Shown piece after piece: positions 10,822-19,832 of a stretch of DNA of 64,000 nucleotides (the stretch's first letter is position 1; each line of letters begins with the position of its first letter). This DNA comes from Nocardia macrotermitis. GTDB lineage: Bacteria; Actinomycetota; Actinomycetes; Mycobacteriales; Mycobacteriaceae. The position numbers and the translations under genes were made by a program. The notes under the pieces are model-generated. The model was not told where the DNA came from. It did not search any database and saw only the letters and a program-made list of their open reading frames with translations. The stretch covers positions 124,001-188,000 of the forward strand of contig NZ_WEGK01000005.1 in the NCBI RefSeq assembly GCF_009604405.1, read 5' to 3'.

Positions 10822-12134
10822 GTTCTCGCCACTTCCGTTCCGAAGATCAGAAGATGAGCGTAACCGGCGATGAGTCCCAACACGCCGCCATGGACGAACA
10901 AAAGCCACTCGTCCTGTTTGATCGCCGAGCGCAGCATGTCCACGAAGCTCGGCGGCGACAGCGCGGCCATCTGCTTGGCGATGTAGTGACTGACCTGAGT
11001 GCTCTGCTGCGCGTTGAACGCCGGGTCGGCAAATGCGGCCGGCGCCAGGCTTTTTGCCTTGTCCGCGAAGCTGTCCTGCAACGTCGTGTAGTCGCGTCGG
11101 CCCATCATGAACTTCACCGGACCGCGCGCGGGGCCCAGCGCCTTGTCGGTGGCCGGGCGCAGGGTGTCCTCGAGGACCTGCATGGTGCGGTCGGCGCGCG
11201 GCCCGTTGAGCAGTTCGTCGCCGACGTTCGCGACCGTGATGATCTGCGTGGCAACCAGTTCCGCGTAACCCTCGGTGATCTCGGACTGTCGCTTGATCAG
11301 CAGTCCCTGCCGCCACGGGCACCACCACTTCGGGTACGCGGGGGCGAAGATCATGTTCAGGCCGATCCAGTTCACCACCCAGCCGATGACCACCCCGCCG
11401 ATCGGCAGCACCACCAGCGCCGAGAAATGCGTCAGATGCAGGATGGCGACCAGCACCGCACCCATGGGCGCGCCGAAGTAGAAGCCGAAGTTCTGCATGA
11501 ACCGCAGCTCCTTGGCCCCCAGCACCTGGAAGACCGTGTTGAGCAACTGCGGGCGGGACTGGAAGTACCGGATCACCATCTGCTTGACGTCCAGCAGCTG
11601 CTCGATGTTGTTGCCCAACTCGACGGTCAGCTCCCGCAGCACCTCCGGCAACTGCTCGCGCACCCGCTCGTGCACCATCTCCCGCACCGGATTGGGCAGG
11701 TTGTACCAGAGCTGCGGATGCTCCCGGATCGCGATCTCCTCGACGATGTCGCGGATCTGCTCCTGCGCCAGCGTCGTCAGATGTTCGGCCAGGGCGTCGG
11801 GTTCGAGTTCGCGATAGAAGTCGCTGACGCTGCCGAGTTTGGCCAGCCCCTTGTCCACGGCGATGGATGCCATCTTGTCCGCGCGCGAGGGGACGATGCC
11901 CTGCCAGCCGATCCGGCCGTCGTAGCGCAGCAGCGGCAGCACCTGAATCCGCTTGGGCAGGAAGTGGAACAGCGATTTGAGGCCGGGGACCGAAATACCG
12001 TGGAAGTAGATCGGCTTGAACAGCATCAGGATGCCGGTCCAGTTGGTGATGTAGCCGATGATGCCCGTGAACAGGGGAATCGTGATCAGTTCCAGCAGAA
12101 TTGACGGGTGGATATGAAAATAGCTGTCTAGCAC
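10812..12134 (-). CDS. DUF445 family membrane protein
   Basis: The 440-aa protein begins with a hydrophobic segment (LLELITIPLFTGIIGYITNW) containing the GYxTNW motif typical of DUF445. A second such segment, IGGVVIGWVVNWIGLNMIF, lies near residue 250, and the C-terminal stretch VHGGVLGLIAGYAHLLIF is also hydrophobic. The long helical middle region is probably cytoplasmic. The start is GTG 12134, preceded by GGAGGG. Function is unknown. It overlaps the downstream Abi-alpha gene and is divergent from a second Abi-alpha gene, so the three form a compact module. Confidence 0.8.
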   Translation of the reverse strand: MLDSYFHIHPSILLELITIPLFTGIIGYITNWTGILMLFKPIYFHGISVPGLKSLFHFLPKRIQVLPLLRYDGRIGWQGIVPSRADKMASIAVDKGLAKLGSVSDFYRELEPDALAEHLTTLAQEQIRDIVEEIAIREHPQLWYNLPNPVREMVHERVREQLPEVLRELTVELGNNIEQLLDVKQMVIRYFQSRPQLLNTVFQVLGAKELRFMQNFGFYFGAPMGAVLVAILHLTHFSALVVLPIGGVVIGWVVNWIGLNMIFAPAYPKWWCPWRQGLLIKRQSEITEGYAELVATQIITVANVGDELLNGPRADRTMQVLEDTLRPATDKALGPARGPVKFMMGRRDYTTLQDSFADKAKSLAPAAFADPAFNAQQSTQVSHYIAKQMAALSPPSFVDMLRSAIKQDEWLLFVHGGVLGLIAGYAHLLIFGTEVARTWL

Positions 12135-12409
12135 GACACCCTCCTGCTGAACCGTACCGGTGACCGCCGCCTCACCCGGTACTCGAAGGTACCCGTCGGC
12201 ACGCAGGACCTTACTGTGGAATTGCGGAGATGGGCGAATTTGTGGCCGGATGCGGTCCGTGCCGTCCGAAGTGGGAGACTTTCGGGTAGCCGGTCGTCGT
12301 GATTGCCCGGTACTCTTCGCACGGCCCGCCGGGCCGGGGCATCCGGTGTCCGGGTGGCGGCGATAGTCTGTGAACGATTTCGTTCACCTGGCGAGTTTCG
12401 GAGAAGAAC

Positions 12410-13387
12410 GTGGCAGAGGACAGGACCGGGCGCGATGTTGTCCGCCCCGGACCGCGTTCGGTCGAGCGCGGCACGAGCGGGTCGGGCCCGGAGGCGGCAG
12501 CGGAGCGTAACCACGTAGGGCCCCCGATCGTGCCCAGAAGGCACAGCTCGGACGTGGAAGAACGACAGATCAGCAATGAGGCCAGGCTGATTCGCGGCGT
12601 GTTCCGCGCGGCGGGGCTGGCGGCGGGCACTGCGGTGCGTGGTGGTCAGTGGGCCGTCGGCACCACCTACGAAGTCACCCGCACGATCACTCAGGCGGCC
12701 CTGGACGGGGAGTCCTCCACCGAGATCGCCGAGCGCGCCGGACAGGCGCTGCAATCGGTCGCTCGAAGTGTGCTGGGCGTGACCGAGGGCTCGGTGCGCG
12801 AGATCGTCAGCTATGTGCCGACCGCGAACGGGCATACGCCGCAAGCCATTACCGGCGGTTACGTCCGGTCGACCACGATGGACGATCTGCGTCGGCGCGG
12901 TGACGCGCTGCTGGCTCGTTCGGCCGATGTGTATTTCACCGAGGAGGTGCATCCGGCCTACGACCGCATCCTCGATCAGCTCGCTCCCGACGAGGCGCGC
13001 ATCCTGCGTTTCATGGCGCAGAACGGCCCGCAGCCCTCGGTCGACGTACGCACCAACCGGCCGCTGGGCATCGGTTCGGAACTCGTCGCCGGTGATCTGA
13101 CCTCGGTCCCCGAACAGGCCGGTGTGCGCTACCCGGACCGCGCGCGCCACTACCTGATCAACCTCAACCGCCTCGGCCTGCTGATGAACTCCGACGACCC
13201 GGTCCTGCTGAGCCGCTACATGGTGCTCGAGGTCCAGCCGATCGTCGAAACCGCGCTCAAGGCCGCCGGTCGCGTCCCGAAGATCGTGCGAAAGAGCTTG
13301 CGCCTCACAGAATTCGGCGAGGACTTCTGCCGCACCTGCTTCACCCTCCCCGCCGAGGGCGTCACGTCGCCGCGCACCGACGCATAG
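12410..13387 (+). CDS. Abi-alpha (DUF4393)-like protein, paralogue of the gene at 10081
   Basis: This 325-aa protein has a disordered, charged N-terminus of about 70 residues, a helical segment, and the conserved core HPAYDRILDQLAPDEARILR. That core is followed by PQPSVDVRTNRPL, HYLINLNRLGLL and a C-terminus ending LRLTEFGEDFCRTCF. The same blocks occur in the same order in the 10081-10821 protein. The GTG start at 12410 is preceded by GGAGAAG. It is transcribed away from the DUF445/Abi-alpha pair across a 275-bp divergent region containing no other gene. Role unknown; a defence or envelope-stress function would be speculation. Confidence 0.7.
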   Translation: MAEDRTGRDVVRPGPRSVERGTSGSGPEAAAERNHVGPPIVPRRHSSDVEERQISNEARLIRGVFRAAGLAAGTAVRGGQWAVGTTYEVTRTITQAALDGESSTEIAERAGQALQSVARSVLGVTEGSVREIVSYVPTANGHTPQAITGGYVRSTTMDDLRRRGDALLARSADVYFTEEVHPAYDRILDQLAPDEARILRFMAQNGPQPSVDVRTNRPLGIGSELVAGDLTSVPEQAGVRYPDRARHYLINLNRLGLLMNSDDPVLLSRYMVLEVQPIVETALKAAGRVPKIVRKSLRLTEFGEDFCRTCFTLPAEGVTSPRTDA

Positions 13388-13547
13388 TTCGAACGTCGAC
13401 CGTCAGCGCACCCAGTTCCGCCAGCTCCAAATCACGCCGACAGTAAGGGGCGGGGCCCGGGGCGATTCTGGACTGACGGAGGCCAAGAATCCAGCACAGA
13501 TCTCCCAAATCACGGAGAAGTGCGGTTGTGAATGGGATTGTTGAGGT

Positions 13548-14081
13548 ATGGACTCCGATGCCGTCTCCGCAATCAGTCGGCTGAAGTTCCGCTACCTGCG
13601 GGCACTCGACACCAAGTCCTGGGACGATTTCGCCGACACCATGGTCCCGGACGCGACCGCGACCTACAGCGAGTACCTGCAGTTCGAATCGCGGGACGCC
13701 TTCCTGGCGTTCATGCGCAATACTCTCGGGCCGCACGTGATCACCGAACATCACTGCGATCATCCGGAGATCGACGTCGACGGTGACGAGGCGACCGGGA
13801 CCTGGTATCTCGCCGATACCGTGCTCATCCCCGGTCACAACATGCTGTTGCGCGGCGCGGCGTTCTATTCGGATCGCTACGTGCGGTGCGAGGACGGGCG
13901 CTGGCGCATCTCGCACACCGGTTACGAACGGACCTACGAGGTCGTGCTGTCCCTCTCGGACCTACCCAGCCTGCGCTTGACCTCGAGCCGCTGGGGGCTG
14001 ATCGCCGCCGAACCGGAGACCGGCGGTATCACCGGCGGCGACGGGCAATCGCCGAGTACTCCGGAAGAAACCATGGGGTGA
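13548..14081 (+). CDS. SnoaL-like (NTF2 fold) protein
   Basis: The 177-aa product begins with AISRLKFRYLRALDTKSWDD and continues with ATYSEY, HHCDHPEIDVDGDEATGTWY and DRYVRCEDGRWRISHTGYER, the strand order of SnoaL_4/NTF2-like proteins. Members include dehydratases and isomerases acting on small hydrophobic ligands and also noncatalytic binders. The conserved Tyr, Asp and His positions are present, but substrate cannot be assigned. It converges on prfC with a gap of six bases and may be cotranscribed with the preceding Abi-alpha gene only by read-through (160 bp gap). Confidence 0.75.
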   Translation: MDSDAVSAISRLKFRYLRALDTKSWDDFADTMVPDATATYSEYLQFESRDAFLAFMRNTLGPHVITEHHCDHPEIDVDGDEATGTWYLADTVLIPGHNMLLRGAAFYSDRYVRCEDGRWRISHTGYERTYEVVLSLSDLPSLRLTSSRWGLIAAEPETGGITGGDGQSPSTPEETMG

Positions 14082-14087
14082 GAGCGT

Positions 14088-15707
14088 TCAGTCCGCCGCG
14101 GCGACCAGCGGTTCCATGGTCAGCTTCGGGAATTCCTTCTGGATGTACTGGAACCGCCACTTGTCGCTGAACAGGGCCAGGATCGCGCCGTCGGTGCGGG
14201 TGAAGACCTCGACGCCGCGCTGGCGATCGAGTTCGGCGGCGGACTCCGCGTCGGTGCGGCGGGCGAGCTGATACGGCAGGAAGTCCAGCTGCGTCTCGAC
14301 CGTGAATTCGGCCTGCATGCGGGCGGTGACCACCTCGAACTGCATGGGACCGACCGCGGCCAGCACGGGGGAGGCGTCGCCGCGGGTGTCGTTGCGCAGC
14401 ACCTGCACCACGCCCTCGGAGTCCAGCTGATCGATGGCCTTGCGGAACTGCTTGTACTTTCCGGCGCTGCGGGCCCGCAAGGTCGCGAAATGCTCCGGCG
14501 CGAAGGACGGGATCGGCGGGAACTCGACCTTCTTGTCCACGAACAGGGTGTGCCCGGGGGCCAGCGCGGTCGCGTTCACCAGGCCGACCACGTCGCCCGG
14601 ATAGGCGGTGTCGACGGTGGAGCGTTCCCGGCCGAACACGGTCAGCGCGTACTTGGTCGCGAACGGCCGCCCGGTCTGCGCGTGCGTGACGACCATGCCG
14701 CGCTCGAACTCGCCGGACACGATGCGCATGAACGCCAGCCGGTCGCGGTGCGCGGTGTCCATGCCGGCCTGCACCTTGAACACGACCGCGCTGAACGGGT
14801 CGGTGGTCTCGCGCGCCGAACCGGTCACGTCGTCGCGCGCGCCGGGCGGGGGAGCAAGGGACACAAGGGTTTCCAGGATCTGCCGCACCCCGAAGTTCAG
14901 CATCGCCGAGGCGTAGATGACCGGTGAGGTCTGCCCGGCCAGGAACAGTTCCTCGTCGTGGTCCTGTCCGGTGGCCGAGAGCAGTTCGCTCTCCTCGGCC
15001 GCGGTGGTCCACGCCTCGCCCTCGCGTTCGGCCGCCTGCTCGACGCCGTAGGACTCCTCGGGCGCGATGGTCGCGCCGCCGGCGGTGCGGGTGAAGTGGA
15101 TGTACTCGGTGGCCGCACCCTCTTCGCCGCGGCGCAGCAGGCCGCGGAAATCGCCCGCGATGCCGACCGGCAGGAACAGTGGCGTCGGGGTCAGGCCGAT
15201 GCGTTCGCTGATCTCGTCGAGCAGTTCCAGCGGCGCGCGGCCGGGCCGGTCCCATTTGTTGATGACGGTGATCACCGGAATGCCGCGATGCCGGCACACC
15301 TGGAACAGCTTGAGCGTCTGCGGTTCGAGTCCCTTGGCCGCGTCGATGAGCATGACCGCGGCGTCGACGGCGGTCAGCACGCGATAGGTGTCCTCGGAGA
15401 AATCCGAGTGACCGGGCGTATCGACCAGATTGATCACGCAGTCCCCGTATTCGAACTGCAACGCGGTCGAACTCACCGAGATACCGCGCGCCTTCTCCAT
15501 CTCCATCCAGTCCGACACGGTGGACTTGCGCCCGGCCTTACCGTGGATCGCACCGGCCTCGGCAATCACCTTGGCGTGCAACGCAAGTGCCTCGGTGAGC
15601 GTGGATTTACCGGCGTCGGGATGCGAGATCACCGCAAAGGTGCGCCGCCGCGCGACTTCCTGTGCCAACCGCCCGGACGTGGTCGCGCTCGGGGAAGGGG
15701 AATTCAC
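14088..15707 (-). CDS. prfC: Peptide chain release factor 3
   Basis: RF3 is a translational GTPase that recycles RF1/RF2 from the ribosome after peptide release. The 539-aa sequence carries the G1 loop HPDAGKST (about 29-36), the switch II motif DTPGHSDF and NKWDRPGR in place of the more common NKxD spelling, then the family-specific region GVGATEYIHF-type and C-terminal PYQLARR. I chose GTG 15707, because AGGAG lies eight bases upstream and the ten in-frame codons before it look untranslated. It ends 6 bp from the convergent SnoaL gene. Confidence 0.95.
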   Translation of the reverse strand: MNSPSPSATTSGRLAQEVARRRTFAVISHPDAGKSTLTEALALHAKVIAEAGAIHGKAGRKSTVSDWMEMEKARGISVSSTALQFEYGDCVINLVDTPGHSDFSEDTYRVLTAVDAAVMLIDAAKGLEPQTLKLFQVCRHRGIPVITVINKWDRPGRAPLELLDEISERIGLTPTPLFLPVGIAGDFRGLLRRGEEGAATEYIHFTRTAGGATIAPEESYGVEQAAEREGEAWTTAAEESELLSATGQDHDEELFLAGQTSPVIYASAMLNFGVRQILETLVSLAPPPGARDDVTGSARETTDPFSAVVFKVQAGMDTAHRDRLAFMRIVSGEFERGMVVTHAQTGRPFATKYALTVFGRERSTVDTAYPGDVVGLVNATALAPGHTLFVDKKVEFPPIPSFAPEHFATLRARSAGKYKQFRKAIDQLDSEGVVQVLRNDTRGDASPVLAAVGPMQFEVVTARMQAEFTVETQLDFLPYQLARRTDAESAAELDRQRGVEVFTRTDGAILALFSDKWRFQYIQKEFPKLTMEPLVAAAD

Positions 15708-15874
15708 GGCACGGGCTCCTGTTCGGGGGGTGGTCAACCCCTTAAGGCTACTCGAGCGGCATTTCTACGCCTGTCTCGGTCCGCCCGCGCACGACGTGCC
15801 GTTCGTTTCGACCGCACTACGCTGGTGATCCGGAGCGCACCGCGAGAAGAACACCGAGAAAGGCGGCGTACCGG

Positions 15875-16447
15875 ATGGCACGCACGCTACCGGAGTGGAT
15901 GTATCCGCCGAGGCCGAGCGGCTGGGAGGCCGACGATCTCGACCGGATCCCCGAGCTGCCCCGGCATACCGAGTTGATCGACGGGTCGCTGATCTTCATG
16001 GTGTCGCCCCAGCGGTCCTGGCACGATCGCATCATCCGTCGCCTGACCAGTGCGCTCGAGGACCAGGCCCCCGCCGGGCACACCGTCGAGGCCCGGATGA
16101 CGATCACGCTCGGCCGAGCCGACAGGCCGGAGCCCGACGTCATCGTGGCCGCGGTTCCGTACGATCCGAATCGCACCAACTTCCTTCCTGAGCAGGTGAC
16201 ACTGCTGGTAGAAGTGGTTTCGGAGGAGTCCCGAGCGCGAGACCGCGAAACCAAACCGTTCAAGTACGCCCGCGCGGGTATTCGCCACCACTGGCGGATC
16301 GAGGACGAGGCGGGCAACCCCGTGGTTCACGTCTATGAACTGGACGAGACGACACACGCATACGTCCCGACCTCGATTCAGCGAGACAAGCTCGCCGTGA
16401 CCGTCCCCTTCGCCATCGCTGTGGATCTGTCGGCGCTGGCACGCTGA
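15875..16447 (+). CDS. Uma2-family PD-(D/E)XK nuclease-like protein
   Basis: The 190-aa product is a DUF820/Uma2 protein with a predicted restriction-endonuclease-like fold. ELIDGSLIFMVSPQ supplies the N-terminal acidic residue, EPDVIVAAVP the central Asp, and LLVEVVSEESRARD the E-x-V segment. These proteins are abundant in actinobacteria and cyanobacteria, and their physiological role is unsettled. ATG 15875 is the only good start. Its stop abuts a decayed PlsC fragment. A second family member lies at 61747. Confidence 0.85.
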   Translation: MARTLPEWMYPPRPSGWEADDLDRIPELPRHTELIDGSLIFMVSPQRSWHDRIIRRLTSALEDQAPAGHTVEARMTITLGRADRPEPDVIVAAVPYDPNRTNFLPEQVTLLVEVVSEESRARDRETKPFKYARAGIRHHWRIEDEAGNPVVHVYELDETTHAYVPTSIQRDKLAVTVPFAIAVDLSALAR

Positions 16448-16713
16448 GCCCGGCGGCCCTGGCGACAGCTGAACGACGGTGCGCCGGTGATTCCGGTGGT
16501 GCTGTCGGGGACCGATCGGGTGAATCCGCGAGGGCGCGGCGTGGGTGGCGGTTCGCCAAGGTGCGGATCGGTTTCGGGGAGCCGCGGTACTTCCGGCCCG
16601 CGGACCAGGACGGTGTGCGTGGCGCGACCGATGCGTTGATGTCCGAGCTCGTGCAGCGTTCCGGGCGGCGATATGTCGATCACTACGCGAAACGGTTCGA
16701 TGTCGCTTCGTGA
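16448..16713 (+). pseudogene. Decayed 3' fragment of a 1-acylglycerol-3-phosphate acyltransferase (PlsC-like)
   Basis: Immediately after the Uma2 stop, one frame reads APVIPVVLSGTDRVNPRGRG, and from about 16543 a second frame reads KVRIGFGEPRYFRPADQDGV, ending SGRRYVDHYAKRFDVAS and TGA at 16711. Together these match the C-terminal part of PlsC acyltransferases (VIPV...GTDxVNP...KVRIxFGxP...GxxYVDxYA). A frameshift near 16542 joins the two frames, and a further one is likely near 16475. The acyltransferase HxxxxD motif and the 5' half are absent, so this is a truncated remnant. Confidence 0.75.
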
Positions 16714-17125
16714 GTGATGTGTCGGTGCCTCGTGAGAGTGTGGGGTCGCCTCGTGTGAACGTGTCGGGCGACCGGGTTCGTGTGGATGTTGCGGAGCGGG
16801 GATTCGATTCGAGGGATTCGAACCTCTGTACATCGGCGCGCGGGGCGGTAGGGTGGCAGGTGCGCGATGCGCCGGTCGGGGCGCGGATACGGGCGTGCTT
16901 CGGCGACGCGGGGTCCGGTTCGGGGTGTTCCGTCGTGCGTGTTATTCTCTTCGGGTTGTCTCGGCGAGGGTGTGAGGCACAGATGTGCACACACCGTGAT
17001 CGACGCGGCTCGGCTTTTCCGCCGTTCTCGTTCGTTCTTTCGCCTGACGAGCAGACCCTTTGCCAGGGCAGTCCCTGGCCAGTTAGGTACACCCGCCCCG
17101 GAAAGCCGTAGGAGAACTTCCAGTC
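16714..17125 (+). other. Leader region of rplY-pth, no gene seen
   Basis: Between the PlsC remnant and rplY lie 412 bp without a credible gene. TATTCT at about 16943 could be a -10 element. A short hairpin (CCAGGGCAGTCCCTGG, around 17060-17075) precedes the ribosome site TAGGAGA. A regulatory leader is possible but not demonstrated by anything I can read. Confidence 0.4.
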
Positions 17126-17716
17126 ATGTCCGACACCAGCCTTCTCGAAGCCACCGTACGCACCGAATTCGGCAAGGGCGCCGCGCGCCGTACCCGTCGC
17201 GACGGCAACGTTCCGGCCGTGCTGTACGGCCACGGCGAGGCCCCCAAGCATCTGGCGATCAACGCGCAGGCGTTCGCGGCGATCCTGCGTGAGCAGGGCA
17301 CCAACGCCGTGGTGAACCTGGAGATCGAGGGCACCAAGCAGTTCGCGCTGACCAAGTCCGTCGTGGTGCACCCGATCCGCCGCTACATCGAGCACGCCGA
17401 CCTGCTGATCGTCAAGCGTGGCGAGAAGGTCGTCACCGACGTGCACATCACCCTGGTCGGCGACGCCGCCCCCGGCACCCTGGTCACCCAGGAAGCCACC
17501 ACCCTGTCGGTGGAGTCGGACGCGCTGAGCATCCCGGAGCAGATCGAGGTCTCGATCGAGGGCGTCGAGGCCGGCACGCAGGTCACCGCCGGTTCCATCG
17601 CGCTGCCCGAGGGGGTCACCCTGGCCGCCGACGCCGAGACGCTGGTCGTGAACATCATCGTCGCCCCGGCCGCCGAGGCCGAGGGTGAGGGTGAAGCCGA
17701 GGCCGCGGCCGAATAA
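17126..17716 (+). CDS. rplY: 50S ribosomal protein L25 (general stress protein Ctc type)
   Basis: The 196-aa protein binds 5S rRNA. An N-terminal L25 domain ([37 protein letters not shown]) is followed by the TL5/CTC beta domain ([17 protein letters not shown] region) and an acidic Ala/Glu tail from about residue 180. The ATG is preceded by AGGAGA. pth follows 32 bp later, the same pair as in mycobacteria. In M. tuberculosis this pair continues on the same strand as glmU-prs-lpqT, but here it lies apart and on the other strand. Confidence 0.95.
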   Translation: MSDTSLLEATVRTEFGKGAARRTRRDGNVPAVLYGHGEAPKHLAINAQAFAAILREQGTNAVVNLEIEGTKQFALTKSVVVHPIRRYIEHADLLIVKRGEKVVTDVHITLVGDAAPGTLVTQEATTLSVESDALSIPEQIEVSIEGVEAGTQVTAGSIALPEGVTLAADAETLVVNIIVAPAAEAEGEGEAEAAAE

Positions 17717-17748
17717 GCTGCCGCCCAACGGTTCTCCTATCGAACGAC

Positions 17749-18360
17749 ATGCCTGAGATGCCCGAGAATTCGACGTCCGGTTCGGCACGTCCCACGGGGC
17801 CCGCGCTCGTGATCGGTCTGGGTAATCCCGGTACCGAATACGAGCGCACCAGGCACAACGCGGGTTTCATGGTCGCCGACGCGCTCGCCGGGCGCGTCGG
17901 TGGCCGTTTCTCCGTGCACAAGAAGTCCGGCGCGGATCTGCTCGAGGCGCGGCTGGACGGGCGCAAGGTGCTGGTGGCCAAGCCGCGCTCGTTCATGAAC
18001 GTCTCCGGCCGCCCGGTCGCCGCGCTGGCCCGCTTCTTCTCGATCCCGCCGACCGAGGTGATCGTCGTCCACGACGAACTCGATCTGGATTTCGGCGCCA
18101 TCCGGCTCAAGCGCGGCGGCGGCGAGGGCGGCCACAACGGTCTGCGTTCGATCTCCAGCGCCTTGACCACCAAGGATTATCTGCGCGTCCGCTTCGGTAT
18201 CGGGCGTCCGCCGGGTCGGCAGGATCCGGCCGACTTCGTGCTCAAGCCCTTCGCGAGCGTCGAGCGCAAGGAACTTCCCGTCATCGTCGAGCAGGCCGCC
18301 GACGCGGTCGAGCTGCTGCTCCGAGTCGGCCTCGAGCCCGCGCAGAATCAATTGCACTGA
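17749..18360 (+). CDS. pth: Peptidyl-tRNA hydrolase
   Basis: The 203-aa enzyme cleaves the ester bond of peptidyl-tRNAs released from stalled ribosomes. GLGNPGTEY (23-31), the catalytic His in RHNAGF (His36), [10 protein letters not shown], the DELD segment and [10 protein letters not shown] are all present in family order. The N-terminal extension of about 17 residues is Ser/Pro-rich and may be overcalled, though no better downstream start is evident. It is cotranscribed with rplY. A 15-bp minisatellite starts directly after its stop. Confidence 0.95.
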   Translation: MPEMPENSTSGSARPTGPALVIGLGNPGTEYERTRHNAGFMVADALAGRVGGRFSVHKKSGADLLEARLDGRKVLVAKPRSFMNVSGRPVAALARFFSIPPTEVIVVHDELDLDFGAIRLKRGGGEGGHNGLRSISSALTTKDYLRVRFGIGRPPGRQDPADFVLKPFASVERKELPVIVEQAADAVELLLRVGLEPAQNQLH

Positions 18361-18367
18361 CCTGATC

Positions 18368-18486
18368 GATCGCGTCTGCGTCGATCGCGTCCGCCTGGAT
18401 CGTCTCTGCCTCTATTGCTCGGCCGGGATCGCGTCCGCTTCGATCGTGTCTGCCGGGATCGTGTCTGCCCTTATCGCGCCTGTCGC
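18368..18486. repeat. 15-bp tandem minisatellite downstream of pth
   Basis: Eight degenerate units, mostly of 15 bp, follow the stop of pth: GATCGCGTCTGCGTC, GATCGCGTCCGCCTG, GATCGTCTCTGCCTC, one 14-bp unit, GATCGCGTCCGCTTC, GATCGTGTCTGCCGG, GATCGTGTCTGCCCT, TATCGCGCCTGTCGC. Because the unit is a multiple of three, open frames run through it, but none has a ribosome site or recognisable product. The remainder up to 18723 shows nothing. Confidence 0.8.
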
Positions 18487-18723
18487 TGTCGCATGGTTGC
18501 TGTGCTGTGGCGCATACGGGTTGATACGGCGCTCGGGTGCCGAGTCGGTAACCGCAGACATTCAGCGGCGTCGATTACGTTGCGCCGGAACCACTTACGC
18601 CGAAGTAGCGCTATCATCGCGCGTGCTCGCGTACCCCTGCTCGAGGCACTGTTCACCAGCGCCGATTACGTTGTGCGAGACTCGGATTGCGGTCTGGGCG
18701 CGTGAGATCTGCGGTGGGCTGCG

Positions 18724-19821
18724 ATGATCGGATGTGTGCAGGAGTACACGAAACTTGTTGATCGGGTCCGTGGGTCACTGCTCGGCGGGGCAATCGGTGA
18801 CGCGCTGGGGTGGCCGATCGAGTTCTACGAGCTGGATAAGATCCGGGACGCTCACGGTCCGGACGGTGTGACGGATTTTCTGCCGGGGCGGGTCGCCGAC
18901 GCGCCGCAGCAGATCACTGATGACACACAGATGACGTTGTTCACCGCGGAGGGGTTGTTGCGGCTGGTGCCGGGCACGGATCCGGCCCCGGCCTTGCGGC
19001 GGGCGTATCTGCGCTGGTTCCGGACCCAGAAGCAGGAGGAGCCGGATCCGGCGCCGGACGGCTGGCTGGCGGGTCGGCCGTTCCTCTACGCCCGGCGCGG
19101 ACCCGGCAGCGCGTGCATGAGCGGACTGACGCGGCAGCAGGAGCAGTACCGCGAACCGCATCAGCTGGGTGTGCCCGGACCGGTCAACCCGGACTCCAAG
19201 GGGTGCGGGACGGTGATGCGGTCCGCGCCGTTCGGGTTGGCGCGCCTGGGCCCGGACGTCGCGTTCACCATGGCCGCGCGCTGCGCCCAGCTCACCCACG
19301 GCCACCCGACCGGCTATCTCGCGGCCGGGGTCTTCGCCGCGCTGATCGATCGGGTGGTCGCGGGTATTCCGCTGCGGGATGCGGTGCAGCAGAGCATCAT
19401 TCAGATCACCGGCGGTCCGCACGCGGAGGAGACCGTGGCCGCGCTGCATCGCGCGGTCGAGGTGGCCGACGAGGACGAGGTCACGGCCGAACAGGTGCAG
19501 AAGGTGGGCGCGGGCTGGATCGCGGAGGAATGCCTCGCGGTCGCGGTGTACTGCGCGCTGGTGGCCGACCGGACCGCGGATCCCCGTGCGGCACTGCTGC
19601 TTTCGGTGAACCACTCGGGCGATTCGGACTCCACCGGCGCGGTCGCGGGCAATCTGATCGGCGCGGCGCACGGCCTGTCGGCGCTGCCGCTGGAGTGGGC
19701 CGGGAAGGTGGAGGGGCGCGACGAGCTGATCCAGGTCGCCGACGATCTGATCCTGGCCTTCCACGTCGGCGACCGCAATCACCTGCCCGCCCGCTATCCG
19801 CTCGACGTGCCGGTGCACTGA
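18724..19821 (+). CDS. ADP-ribosylglycohydrolase family protein
   Basis: The 365-aa product belongs to the ADP-ribosylglycohydrolase/DraG superfamily, which removes ADP-ribose from proteins or small molecules using two metal ions. The metal-binding motif TDDTQM is at about 65-70. The second site, HSGDSDSTGAVAGNL, lies near 297-311, and RGSLLGGAIGDALGWP is the characteristic N-terminus. Substrate is not predictable. ATG 18724 or GTG 18735 could be the start. It converges with the PLP enzyme, which ends 11 bp away. Confidence 0.85.
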   Translation: MIGCVQEYTKLVDRVRGSLLGGAIGDALGWPIEFYELDKIRDAHGPDGVTDFLPGRVADAPQQITDDTQMTLFTAEGLLRLVPGTDPAPALRRAYLRWFRTQKQEEPDPAPDGWLAGRPFLYARRGPGSACMSGLTRQQEQYREPHQLGVPGPVNPDSKGCGTVMRSAPFGLARLGPDVAFTMAARCAQLTHGHPTGYLAAGVFAALIDRVVAGIPLRDAVQQSIIQITGGPHAEETVAALHRAVEVADEDEVTAEQVQKVGAGWIAEECLAVAVYCALVADRTADPRAALLLSVNHSGDSDSTGAVAGNLIGAAHGLSALPLEWAGKVEGRDELIQVADDLILAFHVGDRNHLPARYPLDVPVH

Positions 19822-19832
19822 CCGGCCGCGAG

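Noticed and set aside
16714..17125. Riboswitch or L25 autoregulatory leader
   Set aside because: Only one short hairpin is visible; no conserved leader motif could be recognised without a covariance search.
18415..18727. Two overlapping small open frames between pth and the ADP-ribosylglycohydrolase gene
   Set aside because: They run through the 15-bp minisatellite, lack ribosome sites and have no recognisable content.
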